Shown piece by piece: positions 50,456-59,845 of a stretch of 64,000 bases of DNA (position 1 is its first letter; each line of letters starts with the position of its first letter). The DNA is taken from positions 1 to 64,000 of the forward strand of contig NZ_QUWK01000009.1 of NCBI RefSeq assembly GCF_003429665.1, read 5' to 3'. A model generated the notes under the pieces. That model saw only the letters and a program-made list of their open reading frames with translations, was not told the DNA's origin and made no database searches. The DNA comes from Sphaerochaeta halotolerans (GTDB lineage Bacteria; Spirochaetota; Spirochaetia; Sphaerochaetales; Sphaerochaetaceae). Made by a program: the position numbers and the translations under genes.

Positions 50456-51595
50456 ATGAAGTATATGGATGAGTATGCAAAGCAGTATGAAGATTGTGCC
50501 TGGATTCCTTTCGAGGACTTGGAGAAGTTCATGGAAGAAGCCTTGGTGCATGCAGGAGTACCCAAAGATGATGCAAAGATCATCAAGGAGGTACTGATCG
50601 CAAGTGACAAGCGGGGAATCGATAGTCATGGTATCGGGAGACTGAAACCAATCTACATAGACCGCATTGACATCGGGATCATGAACCCTGTCACTGAAAT
50701 CGAGGTCTTGAAAGACCAGGCTGCCACTGCCGTTCTTGATGCCCACAATGGAATGGGGCACGTCGCTGGACACAAAGCTATGGAGATGGCCATCGAGAAG
50801 GCGAAGAAGTATGGCCTTGGGATGGTGGCGGTGCGCAACTCCAACCACTACGGAATTGCTGGCTACTATGCCACCATGGCAACCGATGAGGGAATGATTG
50901 GAATCACAGGAACCAATGCCCGCCCCTCCATTGCACCTACCCACGGCGTAGAGAATATGCTGGGAACAAACCCTCTTACTTTCGGTATTCCAACCGATGA
51001 GGAGTTTCCTTTTGTTCTGGACTGCGCAACCAGTGTCTCCCAGCGGGGAAAGATTGAAGTATACGGCCGTGCAGGAAAAGAACTTCCTGAAGGTTGGGTA
51101 ATTGACCACGAAGGAAAGACCAGAACCGATACGCAGCAGGTGCTCAAGGACCTGACAACCGGTATGGCTGCCCTTACTCCGCTTGGAGGTATTGGGGAGA
51201 CCACCGGAGGTTATAAGGGCTTCGGGTATGCAACCGTTGTTGAGATTCTCTCAGCTGCTTTGCAGGATGGTTCCTGGATGAAGGCTCTCAATGGATTTGA
51301 TGATGAGCACAAGCCCATCCCGTACCCACTTGGACACTTCTTCATTGCCATCAACCCAGAGTTCTTCATGGGATTGGAAACCTTCAAGCGAATTGCAGGA
51401 ACCATTTGCCGTGAGCTTCGCGCTAGCAAGAAGGCACCAGGGGAAGACTACATCTTCACAGCAGGAGAGAAAGAACATCTGGCTTACCAGTTCCGGAAGG
51501 AACATGGATGCCCGGTTCCTCCAAGCCTCCAGAAGGTTATGATCACCCTTCGTGACCGGTTCAAGATGGACTATCAGTGGGATTTTGAAAAATAA
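50456..51595 (+). CDS. Malate/L-lactate/ureidoglycolate dehydrogenase (Ldh2 family)
   Basis: A 379-residue NAD(P)-dependent dehydrogenase of the non-Rossmann LDH2/MDH2 family. Landmarks are SDKRGIDSHGIGRL (about 50-63), AVRNSNHYGIAGYYA (about 124-138, with the catalytic histidine), MLGTNPLTFGIP and GGIGETTGGYKGFGYA near 250. It oxidises (S)-malate, lactate or a similar 2-hydroxy acid. The malic enzyme gene starts 15 bp downstream, so malate metabolism to oxaloacetate and pyruvate is the likely theme. AGGAG precedes the ATG. Confidence 0.9.
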   Translation: MKYMDEYAKQYEDCAWIPFEDLEKFMEEALVHAGVPKDDAKIIKEVLIASDKRGIDSHGIGRLKPIYIDRIDIGIMNPVTEIEVLKDQAATAVLDAHNGMGHVAGHKAMEMAIEKAKKYGLGMVAVRNSNHYGIAGYYATMATDEGMIGITGTNARPSIAPTHGVENMLGTNPLTFGIPTDEEFPFVLDCATSVSQRGKIEVYGRAGKELPEGWVIDHEGKTRTDTQQVLKDLTTGMAALTPLGGIGETTGGYKGFGYATVVEILSAALQDGSWMKALNGFDDEHKPIPYPLGHFFIAINPEFFMGLETFKRIAGTICRELRASKKAPGEDYIFTAGEKEHLAYQFRKEHGCPVPPSLQKVMITLRDRFKMDYQWDFEK

Positions 51596-51610
51596 ACAGG
51601 AGTTATTACC

Positions 51611-52900
51611 ATGCAAGATGATTTGACCAAGCGAGCACTCGATTACCATATGAAAGACGGAGTTCCTGGAAAGGTAACCGTAGTTCCCTCAAAGCCCTGC
51701 CAGACTGCTGATGATTTGGGTCTGGCATACACCCCCGGTGTTGCCAAACCGGTACTGGCCATAGCAGAGAACCCTGAGGATGCCTATAAGTATACCTCAA
51801 AGGGCAACCTCGTTGCTGTTATCTCCAACGGAACCGCCATCCTCGGCCTTGGCGACCGTGGAGCCTTGGCAAGTAAGCCTGTCATGGAAGGCAAGGGTGT
51901 ACTGTTCAAGAGGTTTGCCGATATTGACGTCTTTGACATCGAGCTCGACACCAAGGATCCTGATAAGATCATCGATATTGTAAAGACCCTGAGTCCTACC
52001 TTCGGAGGAGTGAACCTTGAGGATATCAAGGGACCTGAGTGCTTCCGTATTGAGCAGGAGCTGATAAAGAGCTGCAACATTCCCATTTTTCACGATGACC
52101 AACATGGAACTGCCATTATAGCCACCGCTGGCTTGATGAACAGTTGTGAGATTGTCGGCAAGAAACTGGAAGACATCAAGATTGTGGTCAATGGTGCAGG
52201 TGCTGCTGGTATCTCTTGTGCGAAGATGTTCGTTGCCGCTGGTGTGAAGAGGGAGAACCTCCTCATGTGCGACAGCAAGGGCGTCATCTATAAGGGAAGA
52301 ACAGCAGGCATGACTCCTGAGAAGGAAGAGTTTGCAACCGATTTGCCGGCAAGAACCCTAGCTGAGGCTTTGGTGGATGCTGATGTTCTTATGGGCCTCT
52401 CTGTTGCAGACTGTGTTACCCCTGAGATGTTGCTGTCCATGGCCAAGGACCCTGTGGTCTTCGCCATGAGTAACCCGAATCCTGAGATTGCCTACGAGCT
52501 TGCAATGGAGACCAGGGATGATTTGATCATGGCAACGGGAAGAAGTGATTATCCCAACCAGATCAACAACGTATTGGGTTTTCCCTTCATCTTCCGCGGT
52601 GCTCTGGATGTCCGTTCAGTGATTATCAGCGAAGGGATGAAGATGGCAGCTGCGAAGGCTTTGGCTGCTTTGGCAAAGGAACCTGTTCCGGCCTCGGTAG
52701 AAAAGGCCTATGGTGGACAGAAGTTCAGCTTTGGTCGGAACTACATCGTTCCCAAGCCGTTTGACCCCCGTGTAATCGAATGGGAAGCTGTTGCTGTTGC
52801 AAAGGCTGCCTGTGAAGAAGGATTGGCAGGGAAACCCATCACTGACTGGGAAGGCTACAGGAAGAGCCTGGTAAAGCGAATGGAGAAGTACTGGAACTAA
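51611..52900 (+). CDS. NAD(P)-dependent malic enzyme
   Basis: A 429-residue short-form malic enzyme (MaeB without the phosphotransacetylase domain). YTPGVAKPVLAIAENP near residue 36 is the N-terminal signature. GLGDRGALASKPVMEGKGVLFK (about 80-101) holds the catalytic lysine. DDQHGTA is the metal-binding segment, and VVNGAGAAGISCAK (about 193-206) binds NAD(P). It decarboxylates malate to pyruvate. Together with the upstream malate dehydrogenase and the OadGAB pump it completes a malate-oxaloacetate-pyruvate node. AGGAG lies 8-9 nt before the ATG. Confidence 0.95.
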   Translation: MQDDLTKRALDYHMKDGVPGKVTVVPSKPCQTADDLGLAYTPGVAKPVLAIAENPEDAYKYTSKGNLVAVISNGTAILGLGDRGALASKPVMEGKGVLFKRFADIDVFDIELDTKDPDKIIDIVKTLSPTFGGVNLEDIKGPECFRIEQELIKSCNIPIFHDDQHGTAIIATAGLMNSCEIVGKKLEDIKIVVNGAGAAGISCAKMFVAAGVKRENLLMCDSKGVIYKGRTAGMTPEKEEFATDLPARTLAEALVDADVLMGLSVADCVTPEMLLSMAKDPVVFAMSNPNPEIAYELAMETRDDLIMATGRSDYPNQINNVLGFPFIFRGALDVRSVIISEGMKMAAAKALAALAKEPVPASVEKAYGGQKFSFGRNYIVPKPFDPRVIEWEAVAVAKAACEEGLAGKPITDWEGYRKSLVKRMEKYWN

Positions 52901-52981
52901 GCTCTTCATACACACTTTTTCCTATACAGAGACTCCTTTCCTGTGTTGCAGGAGGGGAGCCTCTCCTTTGGTTATCCAGAT

Positions 52982-53011
52982 ATAAAAAGCCCTCCGACAG
53001 ACGGAAGGCTT
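52982..53011 (-). terminator. Terminator shared by malic enzyme and the coiled-coil gene
   Basis: AAGCCcTCCG, loop ACAGA, CGGAaGGCTT (one mismatch). Read on the minus strand it ends in TTTTTA, 27 nt after the coiled-coil gene stop. On the plus strand it lies about 90 nt after the malic enzyme. Confidence 0.7.
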
Positions 53012-53037
53012 AATCTTTACGTAGTATTCTTTGGTTT

Positions 53038-53637
53038 TTACTCTACACCCAGAATCTGTTTTATCTGATCTTTCACCTGGTTCAGGATATTGGTGTACTG
53101 TTCATCCAGCTGACCCAGTTGCTTGTCCAGAAGCTTCATGAACTCAGGATCCTGCTCAGGGCGGAGCGTGAAATTAGGACCATACTGCTGTTGGAGCTGA
53201 GCTTGCTTCTGCTGAAGGTGGGGAGCAAACTGTTGCTTCATCCGTTCAATCAAGTCCTCCTGGTTTTCCAGGTACTGGCTGAAGAAACCTTCCAGTTGTC
53301 CAAGCAACTCTTTCAATTCCTCGTTGCCATCACCCAGGATTTCCCCAAGTTCAAGGACCTTTGAAAAGGATTCCTTGTAGGTAGCATTGCGAGGAAGGGA
53401 GAGATTGGACAGGAATGTGATTGCCATTCCTTCCTTTACTGCATCCTTCTCTTGGCCAACGTAGGAGGCATACTGTTTTTTCGTTCCCTCCTTGGTGGCA
53501 TCTATATCCATGAGGAAGGTTGCTGCAAGTTGTCTGCCCCTCTTGATTAGTTGTTCTTTCTTGATTTTCTTCGGGTCGGCCTGTAAATTTTCTGTCTTCT
53601 CCAAGGCCAGTTCCCATGCAGATTTTATTATTGCCAT
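53038..53637 (-). CDS. Cytoplasmic coiled-coil protein of unknown function (DUF6657-like)
   Basis: A 199-residue, highly charged and helical protein without signal peptide. It starts MAIIKSAWELALEKTENLQADPKK. Its second half is glutamine-rich (HLQQKQAQLQQQYGPN, LLDKQLGQLDEQYTNILNQVKDQIKQ), suggesting oligomeric coiled coils. I associate this N-terminus with a spirochaete protein family (DUF6657), but that is from memory. It stands alone between convergent and divergent neighbours. GGAG lies 6-7 nt before the ATG. Confidence 0.75.
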   Translation of the reverse strand: MAIIKSAWELALEKTENLQADPKKIKKEQLIKRGRQLAATFLMDIDATKEGTKKQYASYVGQEKDAVKEGMAITFLSNLSLPRNATYKESFSKVLELGEILGDGNEELKELLGQLEGFFSQYLENQEDLIERMKQQFAPHLQQKQAQLQQQYGPNFTLRPEQDPEFMKLLDKQLGQLDEQYTNILNQVKDQIKQILGVE

Positions 53638-53717
53638 AACATTCTCCTATCGACCTTAGTAAAGATAGTACAGTTCTCCATCTTGGACAAGTCATGGTTT
53701 GGTGGTACCCTCAACCC

Positions 53718-54368
53718 ATGGAACTGGAGCAGAGCATCATATATATCCTTGATCTGTTGGGGACCTTCATTTTTGCCATAACCGGCGCAGTAAAAGGGGT
53801 ACGGCTCAAGTTGGACATTCTTGGAGTAGTCGTCTTTGCCTGCACAGTCGGATGTGGAGGAGGCATGCTCAGGGATGCAGCAATTGGGGCAACCCCGGTC
53901 GCCGCCTTCTCAAACAGCGCCTACATCTTAATCTGTGTGGGCACCGGTTTGACAGTTTTCTTTCTTGCTCCCAAGGTTGTGGGTCGCTGGAGAGTCATTC
54001 TCTTTGCCGATTCCCTTGGTCTCGGAGTCTTTACAGCCCTTGGAGTTGCAAAAGGGGCAATGTTTGGGATCGGGCCGGTAGGACAGTTACTCTGTGGCGT
54101 GTTTTCTGCAGTGGGAGGCGGTGTTGTCCGTGATGTCATGAGCCGCTCGATTCCCACCGTATTGACCAGTGACTTCTATGCAACCGCCAGCCTCATCGGT
54201 GGCATACTTTACCTTGCACTCGAGTTGACAGAAATTGGACTCTTGAGCAAATGTATCATAGTAAGTAGTGTGGTCTTCTTGATTCGCCTCGTTGCAATCA
54301 AATACAACGTCCACCTTCCTGTGGCACATACTGCCCTACCGGTGGACGACCAGCCACCACTACACTAA
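53718..54368 (+). CDS. UPF0126/TRIC-like seven-helix membrane protein
   Basis: A 216-residue membrane protein with about seven helices in two similar halves. LLGTFIFAITGAVKGVRLKLDILGVVVFACTVGCGGGMLRD and later GAMFGIGPVGQLLCGVFSAVGGGVVRDVMSRSIPTVL repeat the GGGxxRD signature. Bacterial and archaeal relatives form trimeric cation channels (TRIC type); glycine transport has also been proposed. The track's start at 53694 is possible, but ATG 53718 places the first helix as in relatives. Neither start has a strong ribosome site. Confidence 0.85.
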   Translation: MELEQSIIYILDLLGTFIFAITGAVKGVRLKLDILGVVVFACTVGCGGGMLRDAAIGATPVAAFSNSAYILICVGTGLTVFFLAPKVVGRWRVILFADSLGLGVFTALGVAKGAMFGIGPVGQLLCGVFSAVGGGVVRDVMSRSIPTVLTSDFYATASLIGGILYLALELTEIGLLSKCIIVSSVVFLIRLVAIKYNVHLPVAHTALPVDDQPPLH

Positions 54369-54383
54369 CGAAAAGGACTGAAC

Positions 54384-55568
54384 ATGCATTCAAAACCTAT
54401 CTATTATGAAGAACCTTATCGGCAGACCCTCCAAGCAGTTGTCACCTCCATTACAGAAAAAGGAGTAGTCTTGGACAAGACCATCTGCTACCCCGAAGGG
54501 GGAGGGCAGGCAGGAGACAGGGGAACCATAGCAGGGAAACCTCTTCTGGATACTACAAAGGACAATGAACACACCATTTACCACCATGTGGAAGACCCTG
54601 ATTTTTCTGTCGGGGACACGGTGGACATCTCTCTTGACTGGGACCACCGTTATCACTACATGCAGATGCATACAGCCCAGCATGTGGCCAGCGGCTTGTT
54701 GTTCCGCCACTTCTCCATAGCCACGGTCAGCGTACACCAAGGAGAGCGAATCCTCACCATAGAGACTGACCAGAAGGAAGTTCCTGTCTCCGTCTGCTAT
54801 GCCCTGGAGGATATGGTGAACCAGAGCGTGCGTGAAGCAAAGCCAGTTACCTATGAAGTCCACACCCAGCAGAGTGCCCAGGCTTTGGACCTGAGAAGAT
54901 CGATTAAAGTGAACGGGGACGGGGTGAGGCTGGTAGTCGTTACTGATATCGACACCGTTGCCTGTGGTGGGCTCCACGTAGCCAACACCAAGGAGATTGA
55001 TTTCTTCCACTATGAAGGGCAGGAGATGATCAGGGGGCATGTTAGGCTCATCTTTACCATTGGAACCATCGCTCGGGAAGAAATCCGCAAGAAAGAACGG
55101 ATTGTTGCACAATTGAGTGCTCTCTTCTCTTCTCCGATGGAAGATTTGGTTGAGACCGCTACCAAGGCAGTCACCCTGGCATCTTCTGAAAAGAGCGCAC
55201 TGAAGAAGTGCAATGAACGGCTGGCATTCTTGGAGCTGGAAAAACGGATTATACATGCTCAAAAAAAAGAGAGCACTCCTGTTGTGCTTTGGGAGGTAGA
55301 GGATGACCTTTCTCTCAAGGACATCGGAAAGGCTGCCACTGCATTTGAAAATTTGGCTCTCTGCGCCGTACAGCAAAATGGTGAGCAGGTGCTCTGGCTC
55401 ATCGCCCTGGTAGGAGAAGCCTCTACCTTGTTTGATTTCGCCAAGCAGAGACAGAACCTGCTTTCCACCATTGCCGGAAAGGGTGGGGGAAAGCCACCTC
55501 TCTACCAAGGAGTGGGAACAGGGGAAGGGCTCATCCTGCTCAAAACATTCAAGGATCTACTGATATGA
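54384..55568 (+). CDS. Alanyl-tRNA editing protein, AlaX-L type with DHHA1 domain
   Basis: A 394-residue trans-editing factor. The zinc site of the AlaRS editing domain is H96 and H100 (MHTAQH) with C194 and H198 (CGGLH). An N-terminal beta-barrel precedes it (CYPEGGGQAGDRG). The C-terminal half is helical followed by a DHHA1-like domain ending GKGGGKPPLYQGVGTG. It hydrolyses Ser-tRNA(Ala) or Gly-tRNA(Ala). The ribosome site AAAGGA precedes the ATG, and the stop overlaps the VTT-protein start by 4 bp. Confidence 0.93.
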   Translation: MHSKPIYYEEPYRQTLQAVVTSITEKGVVLDKTICYPEGGGQAGDRGTIAGKPLLDTTKDNEHTIYHHVEDPDFSVGDTVDISLDWDHRYHYMQMHTAQHVASGLLFRHFSIATVSVHQGERILTIETDQKEVPVSVCYALEDMVNQSVREAKPVTYEVHTQQSAQALDLRRSIKVNGDGVRLVVVTDIDTVACGGLHVANTKEIDFFHYEGQEMIRGHVRLIFTIGTIAREEIRKKERIVAQLSALFSSPMEDLVETATKAVTLASSEKSALKKCNERLAFLELEKRIIHAQKKESTPVVLWEVEDDLSLKDIGKAATAFENLALCAVQQNGEQVLWLIALVGEASTLFDFAKQRQNLLSTIAGKGGGKPPLYQGVGTGEGLILLKTFKDLLI

Positions 55569-56191
55569 AGTTGCCTGCGTGGCTGAAAGCACTTTTCAAG
55601 AAAGAAACCTATCTCAAGGAGGATGGGTCGCTGGATGTACGAAAACTCCTCCTGCGTACCTTCCTCCTAATGCTCTTTATCTTCGGGATGTATTTCATTG
55701 GTCTCAGGTACTACCGGCTCGCAGGGTGGGACCAGAACGTAGTAGTGCAGCAGTTCATTGAAAACTTCGGGGTACATGGGGTCGCAATCTACGTCTTCAT
55801 CGTAGACCTCTTCGTGCTACCACTCTCTGTGGACTTGATGTGGCCCTTTGTAATGGAGTGGCACCCCGCGCTGGCTATCCTGGTCATGGGTGCCAGCTCA
55901 GTAGCAGGGGCGTTTTGTGCCTACCTATTTGGGAGACTTGTTGGTTTGATGCCCATCTTCAGGAAGTGGGTACTCAAGCAATCAGGAACCCATACCGAGC
56001 AAATCATCACCAAGTACGGAATCTGGGCGATTGTCATCAGTGGCTTGACCCCGCTACCCTTCTCAACCATCTGCACGGTGGCAGGAATCCTGGAACTGAA
56101 AGCACATCACTTCCTTCTAGCCAGCTTGATTCGCTTCCCCCGTATGGCAATCTACTACCTGATCTTTACCGGTCTGATCAACATCGGTTGA
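55565..56191 (+). CDS. VTT-domain (DedA/SNARE-associated-like) membrane protein
   Basis: A 208-residue inner-membrane protein with about five hydrophobic segments. The VTT/DedA-type region has IYVFIVDLFVLPLSVDLMWPF, then GASSVAGAFCAYLFGRLVG and ISGLTPLPFSTICTVAGILELKAHHFLLASLIRFPRMAIYY, where the proline-rich re-entrant loop and the R near the end are conserved. DedA relatives flip or transport lipids such as undecaprenyl phosphate. It is translationally coupled to alaX and converges with purB, overlapping it by 14 bp. Confidence 0.85.
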   Translation: MKLPAWLKALFKKETYLKEDGSLDVRKLLLRTFLLMLFIFGMYFIGLRYYRLAGWDQNVVVQQFIENFGVHGVAIYVFIVDLFVLPLSVDLMWPFVMEWHPALAILVMGASSVAGAFCAYLFGRLVGLMPIFRKWVLKQSGTHTEQIITKYGIWAIVISGLTPLPFSTICTVAGILELKAHHFLLASLIRFPRMAIYYLIFTGLINIG

Positions 56192-57584
56192 GCAGAGAGG
56201 TAATCTCCTGGGCAACCATGCGGGTACGAAGCGCACTGTCTCCTGTATACTGTGTTGCATCCAAGGCCTCCAAGGCAGCTTCCTTGGAGAGGAAGGAGAG
56301 GATTGTCGAATCTTCACTGAGCATGGCCTTCAAGGTGTTTGGTTTGCCATCTTGTACCTCTGCCCAGGCTTTCAGACTGTACTCCCTGATGATCTCGTGC
56401 ATCTCCTGGCGGTTGGCTCCCTTTCGGCCTAGCTCCATCAGGAGGCGTTCACTTGCAGCAAAGATTCCGTATGCTTCCAGGTTGCGTGCAATTCCACTCT
56501 GGTGGATCTGCATTCCCTCAACCACCTTGTTGGCAGTAAGAAGTACCTCATCCAGGGCAAGGAACATATCGGGAAGTACCAGACGACGGTTAGCACTGTC
56601 ATCGAGCGTTCGCTCGAGAAGAGTCGATGCAGCGTTTTGCCAAAGTACCTCATTCTGTGCGGAGATGTACCGGCAGAGGCTGTCGATCTTCTCGCTGTTG
56701 ATCGGATTGCGTTTGAACGGCATGGCTGAAGAGCCTACCTGCTTTGCCCCAAATGGCTCACTCCATTCCCCAATGGGGGGGCTTTGGAGCAGGCGAAAGT
56801 CGATGAAAAACTTATAGAGTGTGCAAGCAAGTGAGCTGAGTGCCGTACCCACGCGGTAATCCTGCTTACGTGGATAGACCTGGGTGGCTGCGGTAAATGC
56901 TTTCAGTCCCAGATGCTCCATGACCCGTTGTTCCAGATCCATTGCAGACATCGTATGGTCCTTGAGCAACTCCGTGTAACTTGCACTGGTGCCAACGGCT
57001 CCTTTCATTCCCTTCCCGCGAATAGATGCCTGCACAGCCAAGAGGCCTTCCAGATCCTCTTTGATATCCTGGGCAGTTTGGGCAAGGCGGTAACCCACCG
57101 TAGTGGGTTCAGCCGGTTGAATGTGGGTGAAGGCCATGCAAGGGGTATCTGCATATGCTTCCATCTTCTCCAGGAAGAGGGAGAGAAGGGTCTTGGTTTT
57201 TTCTATGATCAGGGAGAGTGCTTCTTTGAGCCGTATGGCATCCATGTTGTCCAGGATGTCCATGCTGGTTGCTCCCAGGTGAATGATTGAGCCAGCATTT
57301 GGGCACTGTTCTGCAAAGGTCTTGATCTCCGCCATGAGGTCATGATGGATCTCTGCCTCAATCTCGCTGGCTCGCTCGATGTCAATGTCTTCTTGGTGGG
57401 CGATCAACTCAGAAAGTTGTTCCTTACTGACCAAGCCGGCTTCCTCCTGGGCGCTTGCAAGGGCAACCCAAACCTTCCTAAGGAGTTTTCTCTTATGCTC
57501 CTCGCTGAATACGGTTCGCATTTCCCCACTTGCGTAGCGCCAAGAAAAGGGTGAAATGTAGGTGTCATGGGTAAAGCTTTGCAT
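56178..57584 (-). CDS. purB: Adenylosuccinate lyase
   Basis: A 468-residue fumarase/aspartase-superfamily lyase. HLGATSMDILDNMDAIRLKEAL (about 98-119) and the catalytic flexible loop GSSAMPFKRNPINSEKI (about 286-302) are diagnostic. TPCMAFTHIQPAEPTTVG supplies the general-acid histidine region. It catalyses two steps of purine synthesis, releasing fumarate. The sequence after the start (FSWRYASGEM) fits bacterial and eukaryote-like PurB. GGAGG precedes the ATG. Confidence 0.95.
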   Translation of the reverse strand: MQSFTHDTYISPFSWRYASGEMRTVFSEEHKRKLLRKVWVALASAQEEAGLVSKEQLSELIAHQEDIDIERASEIEAEIHHDLMAEIKTFAEQCPNAGSIIHLGATSMDILDNMDAIRLKEALSLIIEKTKTLLSLFLEKMEAYADTPCMAFTHIQPAEPTTVGYRLAQTAQDIKEDLEGLLAVQASIRGKGMKGAVGTSASYTELLKDHTMSAMDLEQRVMEHLGLKAFTAATQVYPRKQDYRVGTALSSLACTLYKFFIDFRLLQSPPIGEWSEPFGAKQVGSSAMPFKRNPINSEKIDSLCRYISAQNEVLWQNAASTLLERTLDDSANRRLVLPDMFLALDEVLLTANKVVEGMQIHQSGIARNLEAYGIFAASERLLMELGRKGANRQEMHEIIREYSLKAWAEVQDGKPNTLKAMLSEDSTILSFLSKEAALEALDATQYTGDSALRTRMVAQEITSLLNRC

Positions 57585-57631
57585 ACAGACCTCCGCTTAC
57601 CCATGACTGTACCCTCTATGCCAAGCGTAGG

Positions 57632-58705
57632 TCAATCGACATAACGGATGCTCTCCCACGCCTTGTTGTACATCTCCAAACTAGCTCCCAGGTCATCCTT
57701 CAACTCATAGGAAGTGAGCATGTCCACGGTATAGAACGGGGTGGTGGTGCGGTACTGCTCAGCTTCCATGTTCACCGAGGAAGGGAAGTGGAACCTGTCA
57801 AGAAATTGCGCATAATTCTCCGGCTTGTGGATGTAGTTGATGAACTCGAGGGCAAGCTCATAATTCCTGGCTCCCTTGGGAATGCACATTGAGTCAATGT
57901 ACATCGGCCCTCCGTCTTGGGGGAGGAAGAAGTCTACGTTGTTCCATTGGGACTCCTGCAACTCCTCAAAAATTGCCTCAGCATACCCATGTGCAATCCA
58001 ATATTCACCACTGGCAAAGCCCTTTGCAAAACTTTCCGCATCGAACTTGACCAGATTGGGTTTCCACTGGGTGTTAACCAATACCCTTGCTTCCTCAAGC
58101 TCAGCTGGATTTGTGGTGTTGACTGAGTAACCAAGGTAGGCAAGTGCATCGCCAAGCACCTCACGCATGTCATCCATCATCACCATTCGATTCTTATAAC
58201 GTGCATCAGCGAAAATGTTCCAGCTCTTCTCGTAATCGGTGACCATCTCCTTGTTGACAGCAATTCCACTAGCTCCTAGATAGTAGGGTACTGAGTACTC
58301 CATCAGAGGATCATAGGTAGCCTTCTCCAAGGCGAGAGGGGAGATGTACTGAAGGTTGTCCATCTTGGATGTGTCGAGTTTTTCCAGCATACCAAGGTTC
58401 TTCATGATGGAAACATAATCCCCACTGGGAAAGATGACATCATAGCCCGCGCCGGAGGATGCCATAAGCTTGGTGAACATCTCTTCATTGGAGGCGAAGT
58501 AATCGAGAATTACATCTACACCAAACTCCTTTTCAAACGAGGCAATGACAGAGTCAGGGGTATAGTAAGACCAGTTGTATACATAGAGCTTTTTGCTGCT
58601 GCTCTTTGATTCATTCGTTTCGGACTTCTGGCAACCGAGTAGGGCGAGCATGCTGAAGATGGTCAGCAAAATGATGATAATGTGTTTGTGGGTAGGTTTG
58701 CTCAT
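57632..58705 (-). CDS. potD: Spermidine/putrescine-binding lipoprotein (PotD-like)
   Basis: A 357-residue lipoprotein. The signal peptide contains IIIILLTIFSMLALLGC, with C25 as lipidation site. Mature motifs are LYVYNWSYYTPDSVIASFEKEFGVDVILDYFASNEEM, GYDVIFPSGDYV and FINYIHKPENYAQF, typical of PotD/PotF polyamine-binding proteins. It feeds a PotABC importer, but no potABC genes lie in the window; purB is on one side and a PHP phosphatase on the other. AGGAGG precedes the ATG. The 58706-59005 gap shows only short hairpins such as CCTACACAGTAGG. Confidence 0.92.
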   Translation of the reverse strand: MSKPTHKHIIIILLTIFSMLALLGCQKSETNESKSSSKKLYVYNWSYYTPDSVIASFEKEFGVDVILDYFASNEEMFTKLMASSGAGYDVIFPSGDYVSIMKNLGMLEKLDTSKMDNLQYISPLALEKATYDPLMEYSVPYYLGASGIAVNKEMVTDYEKSWNIFADARYKNRMVMMDDMREVLGDALAYLGYSVNTTNPAELEEARVLVNTQWKPNLVKFDAESFAKGFASGEYWIAHGYAEAIFEELQESQWNNVDFFLPQDGGPMYIDSMCIPKGARNYELALEFINYIHKPENYAQFLDRFHFPSSVNMEAEQYRTTTPFYTVDMLTSYELKDDLGASLEMYNKAWESIRYVD

Positions 58706-59005
58706 GGCGAAACCTCCTAAAAGAAAAGATAACTACCCGTCCAGGTCAGCATACGCCATTCCCTGGATCGGTGGCAAATTATGCCTACACAGTAGGCCTA
58801 TAGAAGATTCTAGGCTGGAGTTGAGAGACAAAGAGACTGAATTGAATTGATGCTTGCTTGCATGCTAGCCTCCTTGGAAATTCAGCCCAATAATTAGGTA
58901 TTTCTCCCATTGAGTCAATGACTTGGCACAGTAAAAGAGGAAATATTTCTCACATGTACGGGTGTTGCACAAACCCTCGATATTTCTGATACTTACAGAC
59001 CAAGA

Positions 59006-59845
59006 ATGATGAGAAACCAAGAATACACTCAAGAGGTGGTAAACCTCCACACCCATAGTTTTTATTGTGGCCACGGCAGTGGTACCGTTGAAGAATATGT
59101 CCAGTCTGCAAGCGAAAAAGGTATTGCCTTGCTCGGGATGAGTGAACACTGCCCCGTCCCTGACGGAAGATGGAATCGTAGCCGAATGGACTTTGACCAG
59201 ATTGAATCGTATGAGCGTGATTGCCGAGTAGCAAAAGAGACGGCTCCTGAGGGGCTTTCCGTTCTCACCGGCTATGAGTGCGACTATCTCCCTGAGTATC
59301 AATCGTACTATGCAGAGGTTGCAGAGAGAGTTGACTACCTCATCTGCGCCATCCATGACCTCTCAACAGAGCTGAGCCGAGAGTACTCGGTATTCTGGAA
59401 TCAACTGTCCAAGAAGAATCTCGCCACCTATACTGACATGTACTGCGAATCGCTCTCCTCAGGCCTGTTCCTTTTTGGTGCTCATCCCGACTTGTTCGGG
59501 TACTACTACCATACGTGGGACGGGGAGACAGAAGCATGCAGCAGGGCAATTATAGAGTGTGCTGTCGCCAATAATGTTGCGTTGGAGATCAACGCAAACG
59601 GATTGCGAAAGAGAAAGGTCCAACTACATGATGGTTGGCGTAATCCCTATCCCCTCTCCCCCTTCTGGGAGATAGCAAGCGAGTACCCTCTACAGGTGGT
59701 GACCAATAGTGATGCTCACAATCCATCCCTGCTCAAGGAAGGGTATGAAGCATGTGCCCAGATTGCAAGTGAGAACAACCTTCAGTTCTGTTCCTATAGG
59801 GTGGAAAGAGAGCAAACAGGAAGCACTCGTATTGCCTTGATCTAG
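59006..59845 (+). CDS. PHP-family histidinol-phosphatase-like phosphoesterase
   Basis: A 279-residue PHP-domain enzyme. Metal-binding motifs are visible: NLHTHSFYCGHG (about 13-24, HxH), GMSEHCP (about 44-50), GYECDY (about 88-93), AIHDLS, GAHPDLF (about 154-160) and TNSDAHNP (about 232-239). The pattern matches HisK-type histidinol phosphatases, which hydrolyse L-histidinol phosphate with a trinuclear metal site. No other his genes are nearby, so a related phosphoester substrate is possible. Two adjacent ATGs (59006, 59009) could start it and no clear ribosome site is seen. Confidence 0.85.
   Translation: MMRNQEYTQEVVNLHTHSFYCGHGSGTVEEYVQSASEKGIALLGMSEHCPVPDGRWNRSRMDFDQIESYERDCRVAKETAPEGLSVLTGYECDYLPEYQSYYAEVAERVDYLICAIHDLSTELSREYSVFWNQLSKKNLATYTDMYCESLSSGLFLFGAHPDLFGYYYHTWDGETEACSRAIIECAVANNVALEINANGLRKRKVQLHDGWRNPYPLSPFWEIASEYPLQVVTNSDAHNPSLLKEGYEACAQIASENNLQFCSYRVEREQTGSTRIALI

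Noticed and set aside
54390-55508. 372-residue minus-strand ORF
   Set aside because: It is exactly antisense to the alaX gene, whose zinc-site motifs are clear. The antisense translation has no recognisable domain and arises from codon bias.
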